This document shows positions 50,203-62,820 of a DNA stretch of 64,000 nt, one piece after another; position 1 is the first letter of the stretch; every line of letters begins with the position of its first letter. The notes under the pieces were generated by a model. That model made no database searches. It worked only from the letters and a program-made list of their open reading frames with translations, and was not told the DNA's origin. A program made the translations under genes and the position numbers. This DNA comes from Opisthorchis felineus. Taxonomy: Eukaryota > Platyhelminthes > Trematoda > Opisthorchiida > Opisthorchiidae. The stretch is from assembly GCA_004794785.1 (NCBI GenBank), contig SJOL01003761.1, forward strand, positions 138,104-202,103. The letters are read 5' to 3'.

Positions 50203-50393
50203 CAGCAGAAAGGAGAGGGCAGTGCTTGACTAGCTAGATCTGAACTTGTATTAACTTGCCCCGCATAACTTCATGTTTACCAACCTTGTTTTCTTTCAAC
50301 CCTGCTTTTTAATCTGTATCTGATAATTCTCAGCTGGGAAATCATACTGATTCGTAGTGAATAGTTTATCATCTGTTTTGTAACTCGCACTTG

Positions 50394-50399
50394 ATTAAA
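50394..50399 (+). promoter_or_regulatory. Candidate poly(A) signal of the SLC5 gene
   Basis: ATTAAA lies 192 bp after the stop codon. It is the nearest good variant of the eukaryotic poly(A) hexamer; no AATAAA precedes it. Confidence 0.35.
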
Positions 50400-53300
50400 C
50401 ATCAACCAATACTGGAAGGCCAAGAATTAGTTTATGGCTGTTTCAGAGTTGTTCGAAATCATCAGCAGTGTGCATGTCATGAAAATCTGAAAAGATCCAA
50501 ACTCAGCCATCATAATTTCTGCTGGACAATTTATTACACATCCGCCGGCTTTCGATATATAGTGCGTCCAAACCCTCAGTCATACCTTTCACACAAAGTG
50601 GTGAGTTGTTGAATGACGCCTACCATGACGGCCCTCCAGAAAGACGACCAGTGAAAAGTGCGGATAGTCCACCATTTTACACGGTTTACATATATTCTAT
50701 AAGGAGAGGTTTGCAGGCATAAAATCTGGGTATTACTTTCTGAATGAAAAATCAACAACCTGTGTACGGCTGCTCCAGTTTCTCAGGGAACCAACAGCTA
50801 ACGAACCTTGGAGATGTGTGAAACCGTAATCTTTGGCACAGTTTCGCGCCCACGTGTTGAGTCACTAATGACTGATCAACGGAGTAATAAACTCACGCAA
50901 CTAGTGGTATTCTAGATTTAAAATAGCACTGCAAAGAGCCGTGTTTCAAACTCAAATAGAAGTTGCACAGCGTCCATAACAACTAAACAGCATTGGTCCC
51001 ATTCACGAAACCTGACAGACTGCCATGTTCACCACAGTATGCGCCTGAAACATCAATTTATGACAATCAGTAGGTTGATAAGATTACCATCGCTTTACGA
51101 TTAAAAGTGAATATGGAAACTCCCATGGGTGATGATGCATTCGTCAGATAGCACCCATAGCACATTCCCTTCATTCTTCTTCTTCCATAACTAAACGATA
51201 ATCTCTTTCAATACGTTGAGAAACAAGCCCACACTGAAAACACTCGGTCGTCCACGGTGTGACTTGCTCATCGAGTAGAACAATAGACTTTCTCGTCATG
51301 GCATGCAAGCCAAATGACCGAATCTGGAAGGAGCTTTAAGTGTATGAGCTTAGACAGCATTTTAGAACTCTATGTTTAGCATTTCCAACTTGTTCATCCA
51401 GGTTTTCTGTCTCCGTCTTGTGACAAGACCAGGAATGTTGCAATAATTATGCCAAAAACTTCAAGAATTTCTGAGTTATTCCTTATTACGACTATTCGAA
51501 TTCGGATCAAGTGGGCCCCATCAAAATGTCAACCAAGCCCAATATGGAGGCGCTGTAAATACACGACTTCGGAAATTAAGTGAATGATGTTTTCGATGTC
51601 TCCGAACAAAACTTTCTAGACAGATTTCATGAAAGGGGAAACATGAATTGACAGAGTTGTACCACACAATGAATATGAATTTCACCCTTTTCGAGTAATT
51701 TGGAGATTAATTTTCTACTCATAAATACGATTCCGGCATGACATATCTACAGTATGCATTCAAAAAGTGAGCAAAACAGACCTCGATGTCATCCGGGGCC
51801 TTGTACCATGAAAAATGAAGTGGTGGTTACAACAAGAACTGAGGAAGTTTGGTTCTGAGGCTCTCACCTGTACCTAGTTAGAGATCGAAAACAGTACGCT
51901 ATCCATGATCAATTTGAATAAAAATAAATTCACTGAAGAAGTCACGTTTACGCAGAATTATTCATCTGCACCAATAAAATGCCCACGGGTAACTACCCAC
52001 CAAACAAGGCATCTGACTATGTTCTCTTTTAAGCCGCCTAGATACCACAGAAACTCCTAAGCATTCAACCCAGCAGAGCACACAAGTGCATACCTCCCAA
52101 ACTCAGGTCTACCACTCAAATCCGGCTTTTCAATCCGTTGTTTTTTCCAGCACGTTCACTTACAACTGTCCTCAGGGGATCCTCCAGACTATGCGTGACT
52201 GTCCATCCATGGCAGGTAAACGGAAATAATAAAAAATTGTGGATGACGTAATTCCAAGTCTTTTACCTGCGCCAATCAAAATTCAAAAAAACTTCAGCGT
52301 GGGATTTGTTAGCTTTATGTTGCTTCCAATTACCACATGAAATTAAGTGAACCGGCTTGAGTTCTCGGTTCACTTGACACTGGGACCTATTGTATTATAC
52401 ATCGTGAATCCGCTACTTGAAGAAATGAGTAGTTCGTATTTACTCAGAACTGTCTTTTACAGACACTGGAAAGGCAAAATCCCACGGCAATCAAAATTGT
52501 TCCTCTGAAACTAGGACGATAGTTTCAGAGAGGTTTGATAGTTCCTTTTAGTTAAATCCCAGAGATTCTGAAACGTTCGACTACACCATACAATCCCAAC
52601 CGTTGTGGCTTCACAAGCAGAGGCTTCCTTGAAGCAATGACTGTAAGTTTGGACCGCAAAAATCCAAGACATCTGTAATCTAGTGAGATAGTGAACCACA
52701 ATTCAGAGCACTGTAGTTCTGGAAGGATAAAATGATTTCCTCGATGAAGAGTTGACAACGTTCACTCAAAACACCAACCTGACCTGGTTTAACACTGTCC
52801 GTCATCTTCTCCGGGTAGAACAGCTTAATTCAACAGGCTACTTAATTTCTATTTACAACCCTAATGGACCAGTTGCGTTCCTCTGATTGTTTGGAGTAGT
52901 GTTGTACCACGTAGATCAATGAGAGCCACTACACCAATTCAATGAATTACCGATAGTGATAGCTCTTTCGCTGTACACAGAGTAGTTTCAGGCCCTTCAA
53001 GAACAGGAAATGAAATACGTATTAATCACAGTATTACAGAGGAGCCCCTCGCTGACTGTATTGTCACTGTACAAGTCCAGTATCATAATACACCTAACCC
53101 TGTTACGAAAGTAATGTTTGCTGTTCCAGGTACCTTGAAGAATAAAATAAGTTCTAGGCGGTTGCTGGGTTTGTATAATTCGCGCCCACATCACTCTCGT
53201 TTGAACAGTCGTCCGCCTATCTTGGCACATTTATTCGGGTGAGTCCACACGAAAGTAGGGAAGCACTGGACTCGAGTTTCAATCTTATTAGCACACATCA

Positions 53301-53440
53301 GCAGTACATACCCTTGGCCGCGTCGTGCCATTCCGATCGACACAAGCAGGCCAGTTACTGGGTCATCCTACGAGGCGTCGGCGAAAGCAATCACATCACT
53401 CAAGCGAGAACATATTCGCCAATTAAGACGTGAAAACTCA
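50400..53440. other. Intergenic stretch without recognised features
   Basis: I see only short chance frames on both strands and no repeat I can name. Confidence 0.65.
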
Positions 53441-53445
53441 GATGT

Positions 53446-53575
53446 GGTTAGCGTGTGCTAGTGGAGTAGAGGTAACACGCTAGACCCACATGTCAGATAT
53501 CCGGAGTTCAAACCCCTGTACGACCAAGGATACGCATTACTGATGAGCTCCAGTAAGACTGAGACTAGAGTCCAT
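53446..53575 (+). mobile_element. tRNA-headed SINE-like element with decayed hammerhead
   Basis: An A-box-like TAGTGGAGTAGAGG (53459) and a B-box-like GAGTTCAAACCCC (53503) have tRNA spacing, giving a polymerase III type head. About 25 bases further on comes CTGATGAG (53540-53547), then GAGAC and AGAGTC, in hammerhead order. Stem II does not pair and the second core strand is GAGAC rather than GAAAC, so it should not cleave. The head-plus-hammerhead order recalls the Sm-alpha family of schistosomes. It abuts the 3' end of the minus-strand LINE endonuclease fragment. Confidence 0.4.
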
Positions 53576-55190
53576 TGCTTCTCCCTTACGTATGCAATCA
53601 TAAATCTCCGATGCCGTAGGCGGTTCCACGTTCACCGTCCAGGGTTCTGCGTCACCTGTGGGATCCAGATGAGTGCCAACTGGTGGCCATGACAATTGTT
53701 GTTCGAAGTATTCGGCCCACCGATCGAGGCGTTCTTGTTTATTCGATATGGTCACTCCATTCCGATCCTTGATGGTTTCGCTCACAGGTGGTTTCCGGGG
53801 ACCGGTCGCACGGATCAACTGAAATAATCCTCCGGCATTACCGGCTTTATGGGCCTCTTCCATTTCCACCATTTCCATGTCCACCACACTTCACGGTCGG
53901 CTTGCACGCTCGCCTTCACTTGACGTCTGATAATTCGTCGTGTCAAGCTATGTTCGGGGCCGGCTGGGATATTTCTCCGAGATTTAAGGAGTGCCACCGT
54001 TCGGTCGAATATCCAGTGCTTCAGTGAGCCTCGTGGTGCCGTACCACAGGCAAAATTCCCAGCACTATGCAAAGAAGTGGCAATCTCGTCTCAGTATGAG
54101 TTCGCATCTGATGGTGGAGCATTTGGAAGGGATTCTAGGAGACGATTCTGGTAAGTTCGTCTAACATCCGGGTCTGCCAGTCTTTCAGTTGCCAAGCGAT
54201 TTGTCCGCACCTTACGCGGCCCTGGAAAACGTAGGGAGAAGCGACTCCGGACGAGTGCGTGGTCAGAACCCACAAATGTGTTCCAAAACGACCGACAGTC
54301 AGTTATTGATCCACGCCATCGGTAACTGATGGCAATGTGATCGATTTGAGTTTGTGGCCGGCATGCCGTTGGAGGACACCATGTGGTCAGACGACTTCGG
54401 CTATTTCGGAAGTTGGTACTGCATAAAAAAAGCCTGCGATCAGCACACAGCTGGAGCAATCGTTCCCCATTGTCCGTACGTACCGAGTCCAATCCATGTC
54501 GACCTCCTAATTGAGTTTCAGACACGCTAAGCCTGCCCACTTGTGCATTCAGATCTCCGGCAACCACCACGATATCTGAGCTTTTAGCTCGCCGCAGCAG
54601 GACATTCAGGGCGTCGTAAAACCTACCTTTGACAGCGTCGGAGCTACAGTCAGTTGGGGCATAAGCAGACACGATAAACAGACATCTCTCAACTTCCCGC
54701 TTGTGAGACTCCTTCACAGACGTTGCCAGACGAACCGCACAGAGGCGACTATCAACAGGTATCCAGTCAATCAAGGATGCATCCGCCCGGTGGCTCAGAA
54801 CGATACCAACCCCTGCACATCCCGCCGCAGCAGCCTCTGGATCACCAGAGGTGCGTAGCCGGAAGCGAGTGGAGAGTGATGGGGCGGTTAGCTCAATCAC
54901 TGTGCTTTCATCTTGAATTCTTGTTTCTGAGACACAGCACACATCAATGCCAAGCGAGTCCAGTGTGAGAGCAAGAGCAGCTTGTTGTCCTGCTTGCTTC
55001 AGAGTGCGGACATTGAACGCGGCCAGATAGACTGGGTGTCGAGGCTTGAAGATTGTTTTGGAGATACCTGAGGATGTCGGCGCCATGTGACGAGCAGATG
55101 TTGCACGCAAAACCGACATCTTCAGCGCAATGAAGATGTCTCTTCGAATGGTGACCAAACGTTTGCAAATCAATTGCCAAGCTCGGCGAA
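53565..55190 (-). mobile_element. RTE-like LINE, endonuclease half only, inactivated
   Basis: The minus-strand frame 55173-54091 (360 codons) is an APE-type endonuclease. It shows LAAFNVRTLKQ near residue 51, CCVSETRIQDES near 78, VSAYAPTD near 168, VVVAGDLNAQVG near 201 and FVGSDHALVRSRF near 304, which hold the usual catalytic Asn, Glu, Asp and His positions. A TGA at 54091-54093 interrupts the frame where a tryptophan codon is expected. The same frame continues to about 53890, then a frameshift moves the linker region into 53887-53537 (EERLDRWAEYFEQQLSWPP type motif). Homology ends near 53570, before any RT, so this copy has lost its 3' half. Confidence 0.88.
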
Positions 55191-55199
55191 CAGATCAAC

Positions 55200-56235
55200 A
55201 GCCACCCGATCAATCACTAATCGTTGCATCAGCCTGGTAGCAGTGGCATCCAAGGGGCTCTCTGGCATTATTTTGTGCAGGTTAGTTGGTTAACGGAACA
55301 GAGATTTGTGAGAATCAAGCTGGGTCTCGTATTGAGCGAAGGTACATCGAGCGTACCTGTATCTTGAGCCAGGTTCTCGAACGTTCAACGTTAGTCGTTT
55401 TTATTGATCTGAAGACTGCACTTGACTCTGCCAATCGCCACAAACGTTGGCGGTGTGCGGCGACCAAGGGTGCACTTTCAAATTTACCTCCCTTATGGAG
55501 ACTCATGTGCGCACGTACGAGTACAAAGCAAGCTTTCGCCTGAGTTCATCATGTTCAGTGTTGCGAGGCGAAACTTCGTTATTGATGTGCCGCTTGAAAT
55601 TTCTCTGCTTGCCTCTGAAACCTCGGGGGTCGAAATGCCCCCAAAACGTTCGCTCACAGACATTGAGTATGCAGATGCCATAGCGCCCTTTGATTCAGAT
55701 CCTTCAAAAATTCAAACCACTATAAACAACCTAAATAGTTCTACCGCACGGTTTCGTATGCGCTTCACACCTAAAAAGTACAAAGTGCTGCTACAAGACT
55801 GGGTGAGATCAAACCCAAACCTCATGTTTGCAGGCGAGCCAGTCGAAGTGGCAGATAAATTTGTCTAAATTTACAATATGCCCACTTGAACTCAACTTAC
55901 AAGAATTCCACTATAAGACGAATAATGCCATTACCTTCGACAGTACTACGCTGTGATTTGCCAGCGCAGCTAGTTGAACCAATTAGACGTGATCGGGGCC
56001 CCTACAGGGAAAAAATTCTCGACAGATTCGGGATTTCAATAAAAAAAGTCTACCTAGACGTCCAACCCAACCTTAATAGTTTGCATGCATCGTCGACAGC
56101 AACATGTGAGTAGTAAATGCTGGCACTCAACTACCATACAACCATTAGGATAGAGTGGAAGGAGTACCTAGTGCAAAAATCCGTCTCTCTTCAGGAAGAA
56201 CGACTAAGAACAAGGTGGATAGGGCACACTTGGCG
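55200..56235 (+). pseudogene. Decayed LINE reverse transcriptase, plus strand
   Basis: RT blocks appear in order but in shifting frames: ISLVAVASKGLSGIIL at about 55227, CENQAGSRIERRYIERTCIL at about 55305, VVFIDLKTALDSANR at about 55393, and DIEYADAIAPFDSDPSKIQT at about 55660. Then come FRMRFTPKKYKVLLQDW and GEPVEVADKFV to 55865, and a possible tail RTRWIGH near 56200. The catalytic box reads YADA instead of YADD. Several frameshifts and a missing middle show it is dead. It belongs to a different LINE subfamily from the copy at 36 kb and lies head to head with the endonuclease fragment. Confidence 0.8.
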
Positions 56236-56291
56236 AAATACACTCATCGGTAAATTAAGTTCGCGTTAGTGAGACCTAGCTGAATCTCTCG
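56230..56291 (-). repeat. Antisense fragment of the 307-bp hammerhead unit
   Basis: Plus-strand TTGGCGAAATACACTCATC followed by AGCTGAATCTCTCG is the reverse complement of two blocks of the array unit in the correct order, with a short deletion between them. Confidence 0.7.
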
Positions 56292-56296
56292 TTTTT

Positions 56297-56500
56297 GTGA
56301 GATTCTTTAGCTGGGATTCAGTTGAGTGTCCCATCATCATCAACCTAAGTGAAAAGGAGTGCATTTTGCCAACCGTGTAGACGGGAATTGGGGGAATTCG
56401 TCTACCTGATGAGCCTTAAGAAGGGCGAAACCAGTCATGGGGTGTCGAAGATTTTTGGGCAAACTCACGAGTAGTGTGTTCCATCAAGAAGGTGGATATA
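56297..56500 (+). repeat. Dispersed sense copy of the hammerhead unit
   Basis: After the antisense fragment the sequence turns to sense orientation (GAGATTC, AGCTGGGATTCAG) and, after a CATCATCATC insertion and deletions, continues through the ribozyme to AACTCACGAGTAGTG. Confidence 0.7.
56400..56442 (+). ncRNA. Dispersed hammerhead ribozyme with intact core, weak stem I
   Basis: The core strands CTGATGA (56406-56412) and GAA are intact. Stem II pairs GCCT with GGGC around TAAGAA, one pair being U-G. Stem III is AC with GT around CA, and the cleavage triplet GTC ends at 56436. Stem I is damaged: the base pair next to the core is C with A, and only about four pairs remain. Slow or no cleavage is expected. 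Confidence 0.65.
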
Positions 56501-56505
56501 TCTTC

Positions 56506-59500
56506 AAACATTAATGAAATAAACGTGGCTGTGTATCACGTTGGGAATGACTCATTGTGCTCTGCGAAACTTACCCAGCGCACAACAACAAACAAACTTT
56601 AGCTCAGTAGTCCTGTCAGGAAATGACAGCACGCTTAACACTGAGGTCGGTTACGTGTCAAGTCCTGTATGTTTCTAAAACACGTTCAAAGTGAATCATG
56701 CTAGCCTAGAAAGGAAAAAGCGAAGATCCTATAGCACCAGATTTAGCCGTGGTCACTTTGATTTTGTGCGGCTATATCACGGTCTGTCCATCCTGCTGCA
56801 ATACTCTTTCGATGTGTAGTTACCATGGCACCCGAAGGAGGCACAAAGGTTTGGATACCGTCATTTTGCGCAAGCCTAGACAGGAGCAGTTGAGATGCTG
56901 AAGTCGCGTTCGTATCCCGGACCTTCCAGGTCAGTAAGTTCACGTAGTAACCACTGAAATATCTCGAGCTCCATGGCCTAGTCTCCTCAAAATTTTCGCC
57001 AACATGACTTTGGAATGAAGAACGGTGCTTTCTTCGGGAGCACGGTGATTCGGTATGTGTGGAACGTCTCCGGAATACCTAAACCTGACAGGTTTTGCTC
57101 GTCGTTCTATTGCTTCCGTTTCATTACGAAGTATATGTTTGCGCTCAAATTCGTACCTTACATGCTACAGCCAGTGAGGAGACCGGTAATCAAAGGTTTG
57201 GGGGCATATAGGTTATTCAGATCGGAGGGGCCGAGATTCACAATTACGAAGTATGGACACTGGTACACAGCACTTCGGCTTCCGTGAAGTCCGTTTTTGA
57301 AGCGTTTAGGAAACATATTGCGCACTTTTATAATGCGTGCAATGGTTTCATGCATCATGTAGAATCGCGGCTTATGAGGCTGCTAATATGCGCGAACCAA
57401 CCACTTCAAGCACTTTACTACGCAATTTCAAAGGGGCACACATACATTAAAAGTAACGAAATAAAGAATGTACCCTGATTTCGTGAAACGCAAACAACGA
57501 AACAACGGACCAGTTCCAACATTATAGTTAATGTAAGTTGTGTGGACTGATAATCGTTGAATAACAAAACAATATCATCCACATAGTCCGAGTCCGATTG
57601 TCAGTGTACAGTTCCCAAAGGCTCGAATCACAGTTGCTCATTGCGTGATATATGGCGTCACAAAGGCACATCACCGGGTCTCAATGGTCGTGCTACAGTG
57701 AGGGGTGGGTTGCGAGACGTGACCTCAACGGACAAATGACCTGATGGTTTTCAGGTTTTTGAACACCGACGTCCCAGAAGCACGGCTGGTATGGGATGAC
57801 ATCGAAGAATTCGTAGAAAGCTCACACTCAGTTGTGTAGTAGTTACTTCGATGGCGGAAAACATACAGCACCGTCAGCTGCGGTGACTCGGTAATGTGCC
57901 TAAACATAGTCTATTGAGCCGAGTACTGTTCTCCGTATCACCTTCAGAATGACGCAAACTGCAAGATTGACGTGTGACTTAGCAGAAGGGCGTACGAAGG
58001 GTTTATGTGTTGCTCGTGCGCCCCACCCTCCAAAATTGGATTCCCGTGACCCTCTTGAACTTGCCTAGAGACGTTGCACGAAATGGTGCCTATTCTACAT
58101 CAGTCGCGTTTGTGCAGCCAGATTATTTCCAGATCGTCTGATCGTTCGTTTGGTGTGGCACCTCAGAATGTTTGCGGTAGGTTAGTGCAAGGCCCATCCT
58201 AAATCCAATATTTTGTGTTTTTTCACCTCAGAGCTTTAAGTGCAACTGAGCAAGCTTCGTGACTGTATGCCAGTGAAGCAGCACTGTCAGTAGAGATGTT
58301 GATGGCGGTGACGATGAAATCCATCAGACTTAATCCCAGTATCATTTTGGTCCCCCCAAATGTGCATTCCATATTTGGAACAATGATAAAATTGAACAAG
58401 AATGAAGACTGTGGCGACTTAGGCGAATGCCGCCGCTTGAAGGAAAGTTTCGGACACTACAGTTGATTCTAGGGCGATCAGAAGTCCTGAAGAACAGGGC
58501 AATCGGCATCCTTACAAGATTCAACAATGTACAGAGAAAAATGATTTTCAGGTCAGTCATCTATTGCGGCCAGTCGAACAGGCAAACAAGTGGGTTAAAA
58601 TATGACCAGGATTCCCACGGACGCAGAAACCAAGAGTAACTCGCCACATGTGTCATTTCCGTTCGCTGGAGCCAGTGGTTCGAATGTCACGCCTGTCTTC
58701 GGGTCCTGCCATTTAACGAAACTACGGATTGCGGTATATGCACATCAGTTCGACAGTTTTCGATAATCCGCATCGGTTAAGCTGCTGCACGGGGCCTATC
58801 ACGATGCAGAACTGCAGGACCAGTGTTTATTCAACTCCAGCGCCTCTTCATGCATGCTTTCGGCTGTATTATTTGAGGATAGGCCGACTGGTCTGCGACA
58901 AACGATATCCATTTGCCTCTTTGGCGGATGCTCGTTGATGTACCTATCACACTCATCTCTCTTCAAGTCGGGAATACCAACCTGCAATGTTTCCCCCATC
59001 AATTTGGTATTCTTCTCCCCAATTCACTTTCAAGCTCGTGCGCTGTGCATCCAGTACCGTGACCGCTCCGTACACCTAGAGTGTAACTGCGACCCCCATA
59101 TTTCTCCTGTTTATGTTTTGCAGTCTCTTGATAAACTGGTCACGTCCTAGTCGCATCCTTGCGCCTACGACTGCTTCATGAAATCTCGAAAATAGTTGTC
59201 GCAATGAGTAATGACAACGTAACGTTGCATCTTCCACCAGATTGTATTCTGTGGGACAACATTTTCGTTGCCCTTTTTCCGGTCATCTTCCTTTGAGAAC
59301 TATGATAACAGGATCCTTCGGTTCCTTAAGTAAGTACACTGCTATTTCTCGACCAACCAGGAGTGCTTCCAGGGCTGTCAGGCGGTTTACGTAGTCTGAT
59401 ACGTCACTACAAGCGCACGTCAACTAGAATTCATACCACCACGTCTGCACATCGCCAAATCAGCTGCGCTGGTCACTGCCGTCCCCGTGGATGGGGACAT

Positions 59501-60160
59501 GGAGACGGAACACATCAATTGTTAGAGACGTTGTCATCGACCCTCAATGGCGCTCACGCATCCAAACTGTTGCCTTCAATGCATAGCTCCCCTCCGCAAT
59601 GAAAATTACACTGACACCCCTGTATTTACGCACCAGTTATATCAGCTACCATATCCAATGCAAAGCTGTTTACCCCACCCCAAATCATCGGTGAACGAAA
59701 CTGTGGTAGGTATAACCACTGTACGCCAAGTACACGGTTTTCACAGCTGATGATGATGATTATCTCCTAGCATTATGGGCCAGCTGAGCTTCATTTGTGC
59801 TGCGATCGATCCCGAATTCGAACAGACGTCTGTGGTCGTCTTTAGGCCTTGTATGTTTTTTGTGGGAAATCTGTGCCACGATCCTCCACAAAGTCATTTT
59901 CACTATTTCATTTACCTCAGAAGGATAACGAGTTTGAGTGAGTCCCAGAGCTACACGGCGCTTCTAAGTTCCTGAAGGACAGTGTGGCATCTAATTCTAA
60001 ATGCCTAGCGGCAATTTCGTAGAATGTGAACAAGATTCTCTCTGGAGAATATAATGCTGACGGCAAATGTGACCATCCACAAAGGGTTAGACACTAAGAA
60101 AGTACCGTACGTGCCGAAGAAGCATCGGCACTGACAGCTGCAGGTCAAGCATGCTCATCA
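56506..60160. other. Intergenic stretch, mostly unassigned
   Basis: A minus-strand frame at 56743-56943 (WKVRDTNATSASQLLLSRL) faintly resembles the start of a LINE endonuclease. Frames at 57015-57287, 58427-58639, 58854-59150 and 59363-59602 (plus strand) carry no motif I trust. A GATGATGATGATTA tract sits at about 59750. Confidence 0.55.
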
Positions 60161-60164
60161 AACG

Positions 60165-60830
60165 TGACCGCGATTAGGACGTGTTGAGAGATCGTGTACT
60201 TTGGCCGCATCTATGTCAAAATGCCGAAGAGTTCGCACTTACTTGTCCGTAGTGCCAACGATAAAAAGAATCGGAGAGCCAAGCACTGCCGACACAATCA
60301 ATCACAAGTGACCACGCAGTGTATGGGTATCAGTGTGACCAATTCATTATCGTTACGCCCAAGCGGAAACCACCTCATCGTTATCATGGCGGATCATATT
60401 ACACCATGTGTTAAGGCGGTTGGGAAGGCCAGTCATAAAAAGTTTAGAGAAAACCCATCAGTGATACGGCGCGTTCACCGACACAGCACAACGATGTGAA
60501 GGGCGCTCACCATTGTCCTTACGTTCTTCGTCTGCACTAAGTACACCACCATGAAATGACGTACTGTAGGTGTGCGTAGAAGGCCTAATATAACAGGACT
60601 ATTCTGAGATCCCTGTGGTGGTTGGTTCCCGGTGGGAGTTATCTTTCACTGAGTCAAGGCTACAATTGGTCGGTGCGCCAATGAACACTTTAAACAAAGA
60701 GCGATTAATGTTTCGACCAGTGTGAGATTTGCGGAGGCGGACAGCCAGAAGGCACAAACTCGGCTGCTTACGACCATCCAGTGGAGCGGGGAGGCCTCAA
60801 ATCACGAGCTGAAGGCTATGCCGACACCCG
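60165..60830 (+). pseudogene. Decayed Gypsy-type LTR retrotransposon integrase remnant
   Basis: Across shifting plus-strand frames I read RDRVLWPHLCQNAEEFALTC followed by CQR. This resembles the zinc-binding end of a Gypsy integrase (RFYWP...DV..YV..C..CQ). GNHLIVIMADHITPCVKAV follows, resembling the GN.YILVV.DYFTKW.EA block with its first catalytic aspartate. About 270 bp later a weak block near 60768-60800 (NSAAYDHPVERG) may be the YHP...G..ER block. Stops separate the blocks. No LTRs or gag were found. Confidence 0.5.
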
Positions 60831-60839
60831 CCCAATCAG

Positions 60840-62820
60840 CCGTTTCAGATGCAGTCACTTAAAAATTGTAACGGGCAGCGTCGAGATGGTAAAGCTGCTG
60901 CAACTTCCATTAATGCACCTGGAGCTGGTGCAGCGGGTGTTTATCGATGAAATACTTAGAGCGTGTGTGAGAGCAGCTTACTTAAAAGTCCGCACGTCAA
61001 CGGAGGTTCGGTCGTATGGTCGTACGCTGGCAGGGATACTGTCAGGGCGTTCACACCTAGACAAGAGGACGATCAGAGTTTTCAACAAAAGCATTTGGTT
61101 CAAAAGCCTGAGTGGCAGCGGGTGGGTGTCGATATACTACCATAATAGTACATTTTTCAAAGGAACAAGTCGCCGTGCCTGTTGCAGCCCCAGAAGACTG
61201 TTCGTCAGAGCTTTATCCATGACCAAATTGGCCTGAGAAACTCTGTAGGTGTCAAAGTGAAACTCCCCCAGTATAGCTCAGTGGGTCTTAGACGTACATA
61301 AACCACCGCAACGCGATAGGGTCCAGTCACGTTGCAAGCCAAACGCTGTAACAAAGACAGAGTGAGGCTTGTATAGGGTGCGCAAACGGTAGACATGAGC
61401 GGTGGGTTGAAATAGGGCAATTCTCTGGCTGACCACAGTTGTCCCTAGAGTGGGCAACAGACCCTGCTATCTAACGTCTGACTACCAGAATGGAAAAAGA
61501 AAAACAACCAACCAGGCAAGCGAGGTTGTACAGAGTATCCAGAAGAATGCAGCATTTATTGGGATTGTCGGTCCACAGCTGCAAACATGGGGATGGAAAT
61601 GATATTTGAGAGGATGCAGTGATGCGACCAAGGTAGGCCGCAGTGTCAAGTGTGCTGCGATTAGTCCTAAAGGCGAATTTCGACAAAGTATGAACGAGAA
61701 TATAACTTAAGGATAATATGACATGATACTGTCTTCTCCAGTACTTTCAACAGGATTTAAGTGCTGGGGCGATTTTTCCGCCAGCTTTGAAAATGGGATT
61801 AGTGCCAACGAACCTCCAAAGGACGCGCGTAGAAAAATCAACGGAACACGCAGTAGTGATGTTAGGTGTAGCCTCACTCAATTCGTCGCAAAGCATCTAA
61901 GTATAGGGGAAAATATGCCATGACAGCCTAGGAGGATTTTCGAAAGATAGGATTCAAACAAACGCGTCGTTGGAGAATAAACACAAAACGGTAGGTAGAT
62001 GTAAAAGTTACGAAGCTGGACTTCGTCTTTCTGGAGTACAAGAGCAGCGTCCACGCACGAGTCTGTAAGGCGACCCTAGTCCACAGCCTTTCGAAACAGT
62101 AATTAAACATCACCACTAAGCTGTGTAGGCAGTTTGCACCCACACAGGAATCCACACCATTTGCCCTCAAACAATGCACTTCAGGCCAATTGCTCTGGCA
62201 TAAAATGGCGCCTAGAATGACGACATCCCAGGATGAGCACCCATGTGATCAGTAGGATGCCTTCCCTTCTAAGCAGAGCACCTAGATTCCAACAAGGGTA
62301 AGATAATGTACATTGCTGCATGGCTTTATGGTACAGGTTAATCTCAATTGATGGATGATATTCTGATGTGAAACTGCAAAAGGTCCTCGCCGTCTGCTAA
62401 CACCTGGTCATGTTTGATTGACTCAACATGATGGTCAGTGGAGCCATGGTGAAAAGGCACCGGTCTTCTTGTATGACCACTTTAGTGGGCTGAATATGTA
62501 CACTAACGCGAAGAGGCCGTGGTTAACGGTGACTTAACGTCGACGGAGGTATTGCTTCTAAAATACGACTTCACAAAGGCAATGCTGCCAATGGTGAACA
62601 TCGAAAGGCTATGGACAAGCAGCAACACATTAGCGGACTGCACCACAAAAAATAATCCATAAACCAAAAAGTATTCATGCATGTTCACAGAAGTACTGGG
62701 TAATAAACTAAGACCAGAATGAAAAAAGTTGGGGAAAATATGCGTCAAATGCGGAGTGCAAAAAGAAAGTGATGGAAGACCTTGGCTTTTGAATAGGACA
62801 AAGCCACAACAATAGTACGC
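60840..62820. other. Unassigned stretch between integrase remnant and phosphatase gene
   Basis: Plus-strand frame 60781-61236 and minus-strand frame 62503-62748 (hydrophobic, VYGLFFVVQSANVLLLVHSL) are the longest and match nothing I know. The region 62.5-62.8 kb may include the 3' untranslated region of the minus-strand phosphatase gene. Confidence 0.5.

Noticed and set aside
61262..61330. TATAGCTCAGTGGGTC as a tRNA gene A-box
   Set aside because: The A-box match is good, but the downstream B-box candidate (GGGTCCAGTCAC) is poor and no cloverleaf forms.
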